From the NCBI GenBank assembly GCA_046349875.1, contig JAXMBN010000001.1, positions 62,001 to 126,000 of the forward strand: a DNA stretch of 64,000 nt, in the 5' to 3' direction. The position numbers and the translations under genes are program-made. This stretch comes from JAXMBN01 sp046349875 (lineage in GTDB: Bacteria; Planctomycetota; Planctomycetia; Pirellulales; Pirellulaceae). This document shows, piece after piece, positions 1-9,674 of this stretch (position 1 is its first letter; the number at the start of each line of letters is the position of its first letter). The notes under the pieces are model-generated. The model saw nothing but the letters and a program-made list of their open reading frames with translations. It had not been told where the DNA came from and searched no databases.

Positions 1-751
1 AAGCAACTCACGTCGAACCCACCTCGCTAGCCGCGTATCGCGATTGCATTGGAAAACTCTTCGTTCACTTTCTCTCCAAAGGAGTGCGAGCCTGCGCGAT
101 TTCGCTCCCTCCTTACTTCTCTCCACAACCGATATCGGTCCCAGTCGCGGAAACGGCCTTTCAACGATTGCTCGAACAAGGTGACCATACCGATTCGCAA
201 GATCGCTTAACGATGGCCTATTGGACATTCTGGACTTTGGCGGAATATTGTGCAGAGTTTGGCTTGCCATTCGATCTCATGATCGGTGTCAATCGCCAGG
301 TCTATCCTCAAGGTGTCTTCCAAGGGCAAGACCTTTACGATAGCCGCGTTTCCATGATTCAGTACGCCCCGTTGTTCAACGCATTCCCTCAGGTCTGCTT
401 CCCTATCTCCGTCCTTGCCAGCGTCACCAATCAAGAACTGGTCGACTATGCATGGATCTTCCCCAACGTGGTCACCAATGGACATTGGTGGTACAGCAAC
501 ACGCCAAGCTTTATCTATCGCGACTTGGCAGCAAGGCTCGAAGCCATTCCACGCACCAAGCAAATTGGATATTACAGCGACGCCTACAAGCTCGAATTCA
601 CGCTTCCAAAGTTTGCCATGTACAAACGCGTTCTTTCGCGGGTCTTGGCGGACGAGTTTGTGGAGGATCGAGGATGGTCGGAAGAGCACGCAGTAAATTG
701 GGCAAAGACATTCTTCGCGGAAACGTCGAACGCATCTTTCCCCATCGATAG
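1..751 (+). pseudogene. Glucuronate isomerase (UxaC)-like protein, 5' truncated and frameshifted
   Basis: The reading frame is already open at the left edge, so the N-terminus lies outside the window. The encoded segment has features of the UxaC/glucuronate isomerase branch of the amidohydrolase fold: a GHWWYSNTPSF block, then a KQIGYYSDAYKLEF block and a PKFAMYKRVLSRVLADEF helix. Family members convert uronates to ketouronates or act on related sugars in the cytoplasm. After EEHAV (about position 694) the frame drifts. The expected C-terminus, LGKDILRGNVERIF followed by PHR and a stop at 751, is found one frame over, so one base appears to be missing at the AAA run at 695-697. Read without correction, the frame instead runs on to 818 with an unrelated tail. 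Family assignment is fairly sure; whether the break is biological is not. Confidence 0.7.
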
Positions 752-1060
752 CCGCGTGAGGAAACAGTCCAATTCACGCCCAGCGTCGCCGTATTTGCAT
801 CGCGATGAAGAGAGATGATCTGAGCCGCGAGAGCATTGAACTCGATCGGCTTTCAAAGCAAGAAGCCTTGGTAACGGATCTCCACAAAATTGCCCAATTG
901 CTCTATCGAACAAGGCATTAGGCGAGCCCTAACACCTTCTTGCTTGTTTATATGAGCGTCCTCGATGCAACTTATTCGCATGACGGTGACCTGCTGACAA
1001 CCATTAGATTTGCTGGAAATCTGCACATCCCTGGTGTTTTTCTCGGTACCATGCCTCCAC
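752..1060. other. Intergenic region, one doubtful 38-codon ORF
   Basis: This gap separates the broken isomerase-like gene from the CobW-family gene. A small ORF at 805-921 (+) starts MKRDDLSRESIELDRLSKQE and ends YRTRH. It has no recognisable domain and no clear ribosome binding site, and may be chance or the remnant of a lost gene. Nothing else convincing is seen. Confidence 0.3.
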
Positions 1061-1110
1061 GCATATTGCACACGCGATCTACATGCATACAATGTGCAAA
1101 TGCAATATGC
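1061..1110 (+). promoter_or_regulatory. 10-bp perfect inverted repeat upstream of the CobW-family gene
   Basis: GCATATTGCA at 1061-1070 is repeated as its exact reverse complement TGCAATATGC at 1101-1110, 24 bp before the start codon. The right arm is preceded by TGTGCAAATGCA, which contains two TGCA half-sites two bases apart. This could be an operator for a dimeric metal-responsive repressor such as Zur, since COG0523 genes are often Zur targets, or the stem of a leader hairpin. The symmetry is directly visible; the regulator is inferred. Confidence 0.45.
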
Positions 1111-1133
1111 GAAGCCATTTGGAGGTTTAGAAA

Positions 1134-2378
1134 ATGGATGTCAACAATCGGTCGAAGCTACCTGTCACCATCCTTTCAGGGTTTCTTGGTGCGGGAAAAA
1201 CGACTTTGCTCAACCACATTCTCTCGAATCGAAGCGGCTTGAAAGTTGCCGTCATCGTCAACGATATGAGTGAAATCAATATCGATGCAAACCTGATCCG
1301 CAATGGCGAGGCAAATCTTTGCCGGTCCGAAGAACGATTGATCGAAATGACCAATGGATGCATCTGCTGCACACTGCGCGAGGATCTCTTAATCGAAGTA
1401 TCAAGGTTGGCACAGGAGGGTCGGTTCGACTATCTGCTCATTGAATCCACCGGAATCAGCGAACCACTGCCTGTAGCAGAGACATTTGCATTTGAAGATG
1501 AGCAAGGAGAAAGCCTTTCGAATTTGGCTTTTATCGACACCATGGTTACGGTCGTCGACGCATCTCAATTTTTGCGAGATTTTGGTTCATGGGAAGATCT
1601 TTCCGATCGACGCATGGGTTTGGACGAGAATGACAAACGCAACATCGTCGACCTGCTAGTCGACCAGGTCGAGTTTGCCAATGTCATTGTGGTCAACAAG
1701 ATTGACACGGTGTCACAAGAACAATGCGATCACCTCACTTCCCTCCTTCGTCGACTCACCCCTCGCGCCAGAATTGTGCACACCCAACGCGGAAAAGTTG
1801 CATTGAGCGATGTTTTGGGCACAGGGCTCTTTTCCCTTCAAGAGGCCGAATCCCATCCACAATGGCTCAGCATTCCTCGAGGGGACGAAGAGTCAGAAAC
1901 AGAGGAGTATGGTATCTCGAGCTTTGTGTATTCGGCTCGCCGTCCTTTCCATGCGCAACGCCTTTCCGAGGCGATTGACGATGGCTATGAGAACGGCCTC
2001 TTTACAGGAGTCCTTCGAAGCAAAGGCTTGATTTGGTTGGCTTCCAAGCATGACTGGGCCTACGATTGGTCGCAAGCTGGCTGCTCGGTACAAATTGATC
2101 CTGCAGGATTTTGGTGGGCCGCGGCCTCGGAGGAAGAATGGCCAGAAGATGCCTTGGAACGAGCGGCGCTGATGAACCGTTTTGTAGATCCCTACGGGGA
2201 TCGTCGGCAAGAGTTAGTGATCATTGGAACCAACTACGACCGCGCTCAAGTCCAAGCCGTCCTCGACACTTGCTTACTGACAGATGATGAATTTGCTGCC
2301 GGACCCGATCACTGGAATAACCTTGCCGATCCCTTTCCAGAGATCGAAATTGAATCGGATCTTAACGAAGGAGAATGA
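1134..2378 (+). CDS. CobW/COG0523-family GTPase, probable metallochaperone
   Basis: A 414-residue G3E-family P-loop GTPase. The N-terminal domain carries the Walker A motif GFLGAGKTTLLN near residue 16, the signature metal-binding motif GCICC at residues 75-79, and the guanine-specificity motif NKID. The C-terminal half (after about residue 255) is a CobW_C domain. The family inserts or delivers metals, most often Zn(II), Co(II) or Fe, to client proteins in the cytosol. Its YeiR/ZigA-type branches are commonly induced by zinc limitation. There is no cobalamin gene nearby, so a role in cobalamin synthesis is less likely. An inverted repeat lies just upstream, and GGAGG sits 10 bases before the ATG. 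It converges on ilvD. Confidence 0.9.
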   Translation: MDVNNRSKLPVTILSGFLGAGKTTLLNHILSNRSGLKVAVIVNDMSEINIDANLIRNGEANLCRSEERLIEMTNGCICCTLREDLLIEVSRLAQEGRFDYLLIESTGISEPLPVAETFAFEDEQGESLSNLAFIDTMVTVVDASQFLRDFGSWEDLSDRRMGLDENDKRNIVDLLVDQVEFANVIVVNKIDTVSQEQCDHLTSLLRRLTPRARIVHTQRGKVALSDVLGTGLFSLQEAESHPQWLSIPRGDEESETEEYGISSFVYSARRPFHAQRLSEAIDDGYENGLFTGVLRSKGLIWLASKHDWAYDWSQAGCSVQIDPAGFWWAAASEEEWPEDALERAALMNRFVDPYGDRRQELVIIGTNYDRAQVQAVLDTCLLTDDEFAAGPDHWNNLADPFPEIEIESDLNEGE

Positions 2379-2380
2379 TC

Positions 2381-2420
2381 AAAAACGCCCCTTCAGCCCC
2401 GCTAGGCAGAGACTGAAGGG
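2381..2420 (-). terminator. Intrinsic terminator after ilvD
   Basis: CCCTTCAG (2388-2395) pairs with CTGAAGGG (2413-2420). Read on the minus strand, the stem is followed by GGCGTTTTTG, so the T-tract suits termination of ilvD transcription. On the plus strand no T-tract follows. Confidence 0.65.
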
Positions 2421-2447
2421 ATGACCATTCAATCTTGATTGCGAAAC

Positions 2448-4127
2448 CTATTCGTCGGTGACACAACCTTCCGACGCACTCTTAACGTTCTTGATGTATT
2501 TGTAAAGCGTTCCGCGTTGCACCTTGAGAGGCGGAGCTACCCAGGCTTTGCGACGTCGGTCGAGTTCTTCATCGGACACAGCAACATCCAAACGGTTTTT
2601 CTCTGCATCGATCGTCACCACATCGCCATCTTGGACTAAGGCGATCACTCCACCGACTTGGGCCTCGGGAGTAACGTGGCCAACGATGAATCCATGCGAA
2701 CCGCCGGAGAATCGACCGTCGGTGAGAAGGGCGACATCCGAACCGAGTCCTGCGCCCATGATCGCTGACGTTGGAGTCAACATTTCAGGCATCCCCGGTC
2801 CACCCTTGGGACCTTCATAGCGAATGATGATCACATCGCCCTTTTTGATCTTCCCTTCTTCCAAGGCTTTCAACATCGCCTCTTCGCCATCGTAGCAACG
2901 AGCCGGCCCCGAAAAGACCAATCCTTCCTTACCGGTGATCTTGGCAACGGCCCCTTCGCTGGCCAAATTCCCGCGAAGGATCTGAATGTGCCCGGTCTTC
3001 TTGAGAGGATTGTTGAGTGGCCGAATGATCTTTTGCCCCTCTTTCAATCCTGGCAAGGACTCGAGGTTCTCCGCCAAGGTCTTTCCTGTGACCGTCATAC
3101 AAGACCCATCCATCAGCCCTTCTGCCAAAAGCATCTTCATCACAGCGGGCGTTCCACCAATCGAATGCAAATCTTCTTGCACCCACTTACCGCTCGGCTT
3201 CAAATCAGCCAAATAAGGAATGCGATCCGATACTTTTTGGAAGTCGTCGATGGTCAAGGAGACGCCAACACTGCGAGCCATCGCAATCAAGTGAAGAACG
3301 GCGTTGGTGCTTCCTCCGAGCGCCATGACCACCACCATCGCATTTTCGAAAGCAGCCCGAGTCATGATGTCGCGCGGCTTGAGATCGATTTCGAGCAGAT
3401 GTCGAATCGCCTTACCTGCTTCGATACACTCCTTCTTCTTGTCGGGATCTTCGGCGGGAATCGATGCTGAATAGGGAAGCGACATCCCTAAGGCCTCGAT
3501 GGCCGAGGCCATCGTGTTGGCCGTATACATGCCACCGCAAGCACCCGCCCCGGGGCAAGATTTTTTGACGATCTCCGATCGCTCTTCTTCTTTGATTTGC
3601 CCCGACAAAAACTGACCATAGCATTGGAAAGCAGACACGATATCAAGTGCTTGGCCGTTCCAGTGTCCTGGCTTGATCGTCCCTCCGTAGACCATAAGGG
3701 CAGGGCGGTTCAAACGCCCCATGGCGATCAAACATCCCGGCATGTTCTTGTCACAACCAGGCAAGGCAACCAGGGCGTCGTACCACTGCGCCCCCATGAT
3801 CGTCTCGATCGAATCGGCGATGAGGTCACGGCTCTGCAGGGAATAACTCATCCCATCCGTTCCCATGCTGATGCCATCGCTCACACCAATCGTATTGAAT
3901 CGCATCCCGACCAATCCTGCGTCGGTGACCCCTTTCTTGACTTCGGCAGCCAAGTCATTGAGGTGCATGTTGCAGGTGTTGCCTTCATACCAAACACTCC
4001 CAATGCCCACTTGGGCTTTGTTCATATCGTCTGGTGTCAGTCCCACACCATACAACATGGCCTGCGAGGCACCTTGGCTCTTGGGTTGCGTAATCCGACG
4101 ACTGTATTGATTCAAAGGGTGGCTCAT
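2448..4127 (-). CDS. ilvD: Dihydroxy-acid dehydratase
   Basis: A full-length 559-residue IlvD/Edd-family protein. It dehydrates 2,3-dihydroxy-isovalerate and 2,3-dihydroxy-3-methylvalerate to the 2-keto acids of valine and isoleucine synthesis. Iron-sulfur ligands expected of the family are present: Cys52 in the GNTCNMH motif, Cys125 and Cys132 in GCDKNMPGC, and Cys197 in GACGGMYTANTM. The C-terminal swivel domain with DGRFSGGSHGFIVGHV is intact. The gene stands alone with its own terminator; no other branched-chain amino acid gene lies nearby. The length matches the short bacterial form. Confidence 0.97.
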   Translation of the reverse strand: MSHPLNQYSRRITQPKSQGASQAMLYGVGLTPDDMNKAQVGIGSVWYEGNTCNMHLNDLAAEVKKGVTDAGLVGMRFNTIGVSDGISMGTDGMSYSLQSRDLIADSIETIMGAQWYDALVALPGCDKNMPGCLIAMGRLNRPALMVYGGTIKPGHWNGQALDIVSAFQCYGQFLSGQIKEEERSEIVKKSCPGAGACGGMYTANTMASAIEALGMSLPYSASIPAEDPDKKKECIEAGKAIRHLLEIDLKPRDIMTRAAFENAMVVVMALGGSTNAVLHLIAMARSVGVSLTIDDFQKVSDRIPYLADLKPSGKWVQEDLHSIGGTPAVMKMLLAEGLMDGSCMTVTGKTLAENLESLPGLKEGQKIIRPLNNPLKKTGHIQILRGNLASEGAVAKITGKEGLVFSGPARCYDGEEAMLKALEEGKIKKGDVIIIRYEGPKGGPGMPEMLTPTSAIMGAGLGSDVALLTDGRFSGGSHGFIVGHVTPEAQVGGVIALVQDGDVVTIDAEKNRLDVAVSDEELDRRRKAWVAPPLKVQRGTLYKYIKNVKSASEGCVTDE

Positions 4128-4374
4128 TGCGTTCGCGACCTTACAAACAGATATTAGAGAGGCTAATCAAAGGCAGGAAACCATCAGCGATTCAAGTTTA
4201 GCTAGGAAAGCAGAGTTCGCGAAGGACGAGGATTGTCGCAATCGCGGACAATTTGAATCCTTTGCGATTTTGTTGGCGGTCGCTTCTGGGTAAGGTAAGC
4301 ATCGCTTTCCTAAGAAAGTCTCAACCATCTAGGTTTTGCTAGCTTTTGTTGCTCGATCGAATCCACCATAACTC
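4128..4374. other. Divergent intergenic region between ilvD and the HAD gene
   Basis: This 247-bp stretch should hold the promoters of ilvD (minus) and of the HAD-Ppx/GppA pair (plus). No strong consensus promoter, leader peptide or T-box-like structure could be recognised by eye. Confidence 0.4.
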
Positions 4375-4980
4375 ATGACGCGTCCATCGTATTTCTATTT
4401 CGATCTCGGAAATGTCCTCGTTTTTTTTGATCACGGAAAGTGCGTTCACAATCTCGCCACTCTAGCGGGAGTCCCGGATGCTCGCATGCGGCACATCGTC
4501 TTCGAATCGGGGCTTGAGGATCGGTACGAATCGGGTGCCATTACCAGTCTCGAATTCGTACAAGCGATCGAACACGCGGTTCAAAAATCGCTCGACCCTA
4601 CCGCCGTTCTGGAAGCTGCGGCCGATATGTTTTGGGAAAACGAATCGATCCTCCCAGTGCTCGATCACGTCCAGCGTCAAGGCATCCGCTTGGGCCTTCT
4701 CTCGAACACCTGTGAAGCTCACTGGAACTGGATCGTCCAAAAGCGTTATCGAACCGTCCTTGGTTGGTTTGAGCATCATGTATTAAGCTATGAAGTCAAA
4801 TCAATGAAACCTGCAAGCTCGATCTATGAAGAGGCCATGCGTTTGACGGGCGTTCCAGCCAATGAAATCCTTTTTGTCGATGATCGAATCGACAATATTG
4901 AAGGAGCTCGCGCTGCTGGTTGGAATGCCATCCCCTTCGTCGATGCCGCTGGCTTGCTGCGAACCATGGAGGCCTGGTAG
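4375..4980 (+). CDS. HAD-superfamily phosphatase, YihX-like
   Basis: A 201-residue haloacid dehalogenase-like hydrolase. Motif I is FDLGNVLVFFD near the N-terminus, with the nucleophilic Asp; the second Asp of the usual DxD is replaced, as in YihX-type sugar phosphatases. Motif II is the LLSNT strand, motif III the Lys in VKSMKP, and motif IV the FVDDRIDN stretch followed by GARAAGWNAI. Family members dephosphorylate small phosphorylated metabolites, for example alpha-D-glucose 1-phosphate, in the cytosol. The stop codon is two bases before the start of the Ppx/GppA-HD gene, so the two are almost certainly co-transcribed. The exact substrate cannot be read from sequence. Confidence 0.85.
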   Translation: MTRPSYFYFDLGNVLVFFDHGKCVHNLATLAGVPDARMRHIVFESGLEDRYESGAITSLEFVQAIEHAVQKSLDPTAVLEAAADMFWENESILPVLDHVQRQGIRLGLLSNTCEAHWNWIVQKRYRTVLGWFEHHVLSYEVKSMKPASSIYEEAMRLTGVPANEILFVDDRIDNIEGARAAGWNAIPFVDAAGLLRTMEAW

Positions 4981-4982
4981 TT

Positions 4983-6566
4983 ATGTCCAATGCCAATCCC
5001 ACTCGGCCAGCTCCGACCATCGAAACTGGAAATCGCCCGGTAGCGGTCATCGATATCGGAGCGACGAGCATCCGAATGGCGATTGCCGAGATCGATCCCA
5101 CGGGAAATGTTCGTCCGCTCGAAACGCTGGCCCAAGCGGTATCCTTAGGCAAGGATACCTTTACTCAGCGCCGCATCCGTCGCGCATCGATCGAAGAATG
5201 TGTACGAGTCCTCAAGAGCTATCGCAAACTCTTGCAAGAATACGGGATCACACGGCCCGAACAAATGCGTGTGGTTGCAACGAGCGCGGTTCGCGAGGCG
5301 ATGAATCGCTTGGCCTTCATCGATCGCGTCTACATTGCAACCGGCCTCGAAATTGAACCGCTCGACGAGGCCGAGGTCAATCGAATCACCTACATGGGCA
5401 TCCAACCTCTCTTGCAGGCGGACCCCAAACTCTCGTCGTCTAAGACAGTAGTGGCCGAGATCGGAAGTGGCAGCACCGAGATCTTGATGGTTCGCGGTGG
5501 CAATGTTCTCTTTTCCAACACCTACCGTTTGGGATCCCTTCGCTTGCTGGAAACGCTCGATAAGTTCGATGCGCCCCGCGCCAAATTGCGAACGATTATG
5601 GATTCGCAGATCCATCGCTTCATCGATCAAATCTATGAACAACTCGATCCACAAGGGAATGTCGAGATGATCGCGATCGGTGGCGACATGCGATTTGCTG
5701 CAGCGAACTTGCTGGAACACTGGGAGAACAATTCGTTGGCCGAAATGCCGGTAGCGCACTTGGCCTCCTTCACTCGCCAATTGCTACAGTGGTCCGAAGA
5801 TGAAATCGTTCATCGGTTTGGAATTAGTTTTCCGGATGCCGAAACGGTCGGTCCCGCCTTGCTAAGCTATGTGATGTTGGCTGAAAAACTTCAGTGCCAA
5901 ACAATACGTGTGGCGGACACCAACCTGCGAGATGGACTTCTTAGCGATTTGGCGATTCGAGATGCTTGGACGGCCGAATTTCGCAATCAGATCATTCGTT
6001 CGGCCATCAACCTTGGCCGTAAATACTCGTTTGATGAAACGCATGCCCGCCATGTGGCTACGCTCTGCCGTAAACTATTCGCCGATCTTCAGGAAGAACA
6101 TCAACTGGATCAGCGCATGGAGTTGATCCTGTACTTGGCTGCATTGCTGCATGAAGTCGGGCTCTACATCAACGTCCGAAGCAACCACAAGCATGCCATG
6201 TATATCATTCGCAACAGCGAGCTCTTTGGACTCAGCCGAAAAGACGTGCTCCTCGTCTCGCTGGTAGCTCGCTATCATCGCCGTAGTTCGCCTCAACCCG
6301 ATCACGAAGGGTACGCAACGCTCGATCGCAACGACCGGGTGGCCGTATCCAAGTTGGCATGCATCCTGCGCATCGCCATCGCGCTGGATGAGTCTCGCAG
6401 CCAACGAATCAGCAACGTCAAGTGCCGTCCCGATCGAGACCGACTCATCATCACGGCCCAGGGCGTTGAAGACGTATCGCTGGAACAACTGACCTTGCGT
6501 CAAACGGGCAGCTTGATCGAAGAGACTTTTGGCCTCAACGTCTTACTCCGCACCAGCCATCGCTAA
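4983..6566 (+). CDS. Ppx/GppA phosphatase with C-terminal HD domain
   Basis: A 527-residue exopolyphosphatase/guanosine pentaphosphatase family protein. The ATG at 4983 was chosen because it follows the HAD stop codon by two bases; upstream in-frame sequence overlaps the HAD gene. The N-terminal actin-like ATPase fold shows VAVIDIGATSIRMAIAE, VVATSAVREA and the phosphate-binding AEIGSGSTEI. The C-terminal part is an HD-type domain with LLHEVG and a later His-rich YIINVRSNHKH-like segment (residues about 390-410). Such enzymes remove terminal phosphate from polyphosphate or pppGpp, linking phosphate storage to the stringent response. No polyphosphate kinase is adjacent. Choice between Ppx and GppA activity is open. 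Confidence 0.88.
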   Translation: MSNANPTRPAPTIETGNRPVAVIDIGATSIRMAIAEIDPTGNVRPLETLAQAVSLGKDTFTQRRIRRASIEECVRVLKSYRKLLQEYGITRPEQMRVVATSAVREAMNRLAFIDRVYIATGLEIEPLDEAEVNRITYMGIQPLLQADPKLSSSKTVVAEIGSGSTEILMVRGGNVLFSNTYRLGSLRLLETLDKFDAPRAKLRTIMDSQIHRFIDQIYEQLDPQGNVEMIAIGGDMRFAAANLLEHWENNSLAEMPVAHLASFTRQLLQWSEDEIVHRFGISFPDAETVGPALLSYVMLAEKLQCQTIRVADTNLRDGLLSDLAIRDAWTAEFRNQIIRSAINLGRKYSFDETHARHVATLCRKLFADLQEEHQLDQRMELILYLAALLHEVGLYINVRSNHKHAMYIIRNSELFGLSRKDVLLVSLVARYHRRSSPQPDHEGYATLDRNDRVAVSKLACILRIAIALDESRSQRISNVKCRPDRDRLIITAQGVEDVSLEQLTLRQTGSLIEETFGLNVLLRTSHR

Positions 6567-6931
6567 TCGAAATCACCTTCCGTGTTGTGAACGCCTCTTA
6601 TTCATTGAGAGAACGATTACTTACCCGAGATAAGATGAATAGAACAGATTTAATCACGCGATCCTCAATGGGTGCCTTTTGGCATGATCTAATCGGAACC
6701 ACGGTGCGAGCGCAGCTTCAACCTTTTTCCCGTCGTTAACATCATCAGTGATTCATCTGGCTGCTGCCGCATCGAAGCGAGTCTTAAAAACTGTTAATGG
6801 ATCTGAAAAGGTTGGCTTCGGTGATATCGCGCCCCACGGCTGATATCATTACCGATGTTCTTCGTAAGGGTTGCAAATGGTTGATCCGCTGACTAACAGA
6901 AATCTAAAGATTGGTGGAAGGATAGGTTGCA
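6567..6931. other. Intergenic region without recognised features
   Basis: About 365 bp between the Ppx/GppA gene and the decayed accessory module. No ORF, RNA or repeat could be supported. Confidence 0.4.
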
Positions 6932-7715
6932 ATGCCGAGATTTAAGAACCCACCGATAATTGAAGCTTGGATACTATTCAGCTTTGGAGCGCTACCCAAC
7001 AAAACTGCTTGGGGATTTGATCAGGCCGAACGTTTTGCAACTTTGATACGAAAAGGAATTTCCTTTAGGAGAGCTGTTTTTCCGACAAGAAGTTGACGTG
7101 GAAGAACTTTGATGAAAGCAAGCCGCCACGAATCTCAAGAAACGAACGGATTCTCGAAAAGGTCCGTATGACGAATGAAGCGAGAACACGTTGCGTCCAG
7201 ATCGCAGACGAGAAACTGGTATTCAACGTGCTGGATGGAGGAAACAACTATCGGGCTTTCAATCACTAGTCAACGAAGCACTCAATTTCGTCGAATTGTA
7301 TGAGCAAACATACGATTGCGGAGCGCCCACATTCCGCGATCTTGCATTACAAGGACATTGTGCGAATTTCGGTTCCCGAATCTCTCACCATAGACCTAGA
7401 AGAGTATTTTACGGAAGATTATTGGGATCTCCCTACTGAACCGTTTGGAAACACGGGCCTTTGCAAGCCATTTTCAGACGGTTTGTCCAACTGACAGTTT
7501 GCCTCACGATCAACGTGAAGAGCCATTTACCACCTGCCGATGGCGAATTCCGATTCCAACTGGACTGGGAGAAAGCTTGCAAACCTGGTGACTTTTCAGA
7601 CCGTGATCTGCTTCGACGCAGCCTCTCTGAGACAAACGAATTCGCCGGTAGAATGTTTTGAGGAAAGTATTACAACGAAAACACGAGAGCTTTTCGAGCC
7701 CACTTCTAAGAGAGT
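6932..7715 (+). pseudogene. Decayed TIGR04255-family protein gene
   Basis: An ATG at 6932 opens MPRFKNPPIIEAW, resembling the start of TIGR04255-family proteins, but the frame closes after 54 codons at 7096. The coding sense continues in other frames: FFRQEVDVEEL after a slip near the TTTTT run at about 7077, then VRMTNEARTRCVQIADEKLVFNVL, ALNFVELYEQT, HYKDIVRISVPESLTIDLEEYF, and finally ITTKTRELFEPTSK near 7700. At least four frame changes or stops are needed to join them, so the gene is dead. TIGR04255 proteins are sporadically distributed and of unknown function. The family name rests on remembered motif order, not on a search. Confidence 0.6.
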
Positions 7716-7719
7716 AGAA

Positions 7720-8424
7720 ATGCCATTCGCAATAGACAAGAATCCTCCTGCAATCCACGCTGAGTTTGCTGTCTCGCGCGAAGAGCGAGTTAGTCGGCAA
7801 CGTGTAGTTTTCGATGCGTACGAGATGCCAATTCGTTCAATCTCTGCTGGAACAGGTGATTACCCACTCCCGAGCCTCACTGATTGCTTAGTACTATCCG
7901 TCGATAGGCGAACTGCATGTCGAGCAAGTTAGCCCGACTTTCGTTGGCAAAGGCAAGAGCAGAGACGAGGCCTTGGCTGATTTTGAAATAAGGGATTCAT
8001 TCGCGACTGCAGGAGCTAATTTGGAAACGTCCGTTTGAAATAGATGCATCCGATAAGAGGGATTTGGATGTGCTAGATCGAATTATTGACATTGCGGTTT
8101 ACAAGAATACCACGCCTATCATGGTCCGTCAGTTTGGCACAGTGAAATATGATCGCACTTCCATTCCCCGCACCCAATCAAGTGGGACAGCGGTTACACG
8201 GAGCACGTAAAGCCTAAATCAAGTTGCTTCACCGGACTTTGTACGTTACGCTCCCGAACAACCCGTGGAAGCCTGGGTGCTTCGTGATCCGCTGACGCGA
8301 AAGCTGCTTAGAATTGCAAGCATTACCTCAAGGTTGCGAAAATGCGCACCAATCTGAGATTATCGAATCTGGATTTTGAAGCAGGTGGTTCTGCAGATGA
8401 TTTACCAAATGGCGAATGGTAATG
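7720..8424 (+). pseudogene. Decayed gene of unknown function, second in the accessory module
   Basis: Conserved-looking pieces occur in order but in different frames: MPFAIDKNPPAIHAEFAVSR from 7720, RVVFDAYEMPIRSISAGTGD, YYPSIGELHVEQVSPTFVGK, then LQELIWKRPFEIDASDKRDL, DRIIDIAVYKNTTPIMVRQF, and a C-terminal EQPVEAWVLRDPLTRKLLRI near 8310. The pieces read like one protein interrupted by several indels. I cannot name a family. It lies directly after the TIGR04255-like remnant and before the MBL-fold remnant, which suggests the three genes came as one unit. Confidence 0.5.
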
Positions 8425-8458
8425 AAAGCTCTCCTTGATGCTTTAACTGAACTTACAG

Positions 8459-9296
8459 ATGGCACTGATTGGAAACCCCATGGAAGTCTATTTTCTCGAC
8501 GTGGGCATGGGAACGTGTCAGATAATTCTACTCGGTAATCGCAAAGCGATCGTAATCGATTGTGGCGTAAAGTGACATCACGTTGCATTTTCTTCAGAAG
8601 TACGGCATTGATCGGGTGTACTTACGACATCATCCACAGTGACAACGATCATACCGGCAGCACGGCTTAACTGTTCTCAATAATTATCAGGATCAGATTG
8701 ACGAGGTACACGTCATGCAAATTCGCGTTTCTTGGCGACGGACTATTGGCGGCGAATTGACTACCTGAATGAGCAGGTACTTTGCTCGACTCGCAAATAA
8801 AGCGACTGGAAATCCCTCAGACGAAACCAAAGATACTATGGCAGGAAGGCTCATCAGAAGCTTTCGTTGCTGTCACCGGATTTCCTAGAGAACCAACGTG
8901 CTCGGAGCATCAAGTAGCACTAATGCAACAAGTGCCGTTCTTGTTTTAGAACATATGGGTTCCACAGTTGTTTTTGCAGCGGATTCCGAAATAACTCAGT
9001 GGAGGAAGATTTACGAGCGTCGAAATAGCAAGACGCTAACACGACCTCCTTTCGGTACACCGCGACGGTCATATGGGTGATCAGCAAGGTGAATTGGATT
9101 GGTTGTATCAGACGGCTTTAAAACCGAAGGTTTCAATTATATCCGTTGGCACCCACGCCAAAATATCCAGCATGCCCAGAAGTGATCAAAGCGCTCCGGG
9201 TCGACACTTCATCCGATACCATTGTCTGTACTCCAGATTACAAGACAATGTCACTCGGATCTGAGCGCCGATTTCATCGTCGGTACTTACTCCGTT
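8459..9296 (+). pseudogene. Decayed ComEC/Rec2-like metallo-beta-lactamase-fold protein
   Basis: From the ATG at 8480 (or 8459) the sequence reads MEVYFLDVGMGTCQIILLGN, then KAIVIDCGVK and a stop at 8573. This is the first strand and nucleotide-like loop of the MBL fold as seen in ComEC/Rec2-type domains. In other frames follow FLQKYGIDRVYLRHH and SDNDHTGS (8639-8662), the metal-binding motif region, then LEHMGSTVVFAADSEI near 8945-8995, HMGDQQGELDWLYQ at 9070, and TIVCTPDYKTM near 9215. Several frameshifts and stops make it non-functional. Free-standing MBL proteins of this kind are often accessory-genome proteins; the original function is unknown. Confidence 0.6.
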
Positions 9297-9422
9297 GACA
9301 CTGCTTGGTAGGACACAGGACAGCATCGGAAAAACTCGTTCTCAAAGTTGCGTGGGATGCTCTGGAACAGTGATGGCTACTTTAGATGCAAGTGGTTGCA
9401 AGGTTGATCGATTAGCAGAGCA

Positions 9423-9593
9423 TCAGCGAGCCGTGGATAAAATCAACAAGTCAACAAATACAACGCCATTTTGTAGACTTGAAACAACATAAATCAAATT
9501 CCCATCGGTCACCACTTGAGTCTCTGATTCGGAATATCCATACTTCGCCCCACAAAGGAAGATAAGTAGCATTAAGAGTACTACTCGGTACAT
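9423..9593 (-). CDS. Small ORF with signal-like N-terminus, doubtful
   Basis: A 56-codon frame begins MYRVVLLMLLIFLCGAKYGY and continues with a short hydrophilic segment. The N-terminus looks like a secretion signal or membrane anchor. It lies just downstream of the lipoprotein gene on the same strand and could be the last member of that operon or a truncated remnant; its end runs toward the decayed module. No family recognised. A start at 9650 adding 19 residues is also possible. Confidence 0.3.
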   Translation of the reverse strand: MYRVVLLMLLIFLCGAKYGYSESETQVVTDGNLIYVVSSLQNGVVFVDLLILSTAR

Positions 9594-9674
9594 AGTTTCT
9601 TCCAATCTTGAAGGCAGTTTGGTGGCGCGCCCTATTTGCTCGTATTCCAAAACGATTACCGCGAGTTGGAATGA

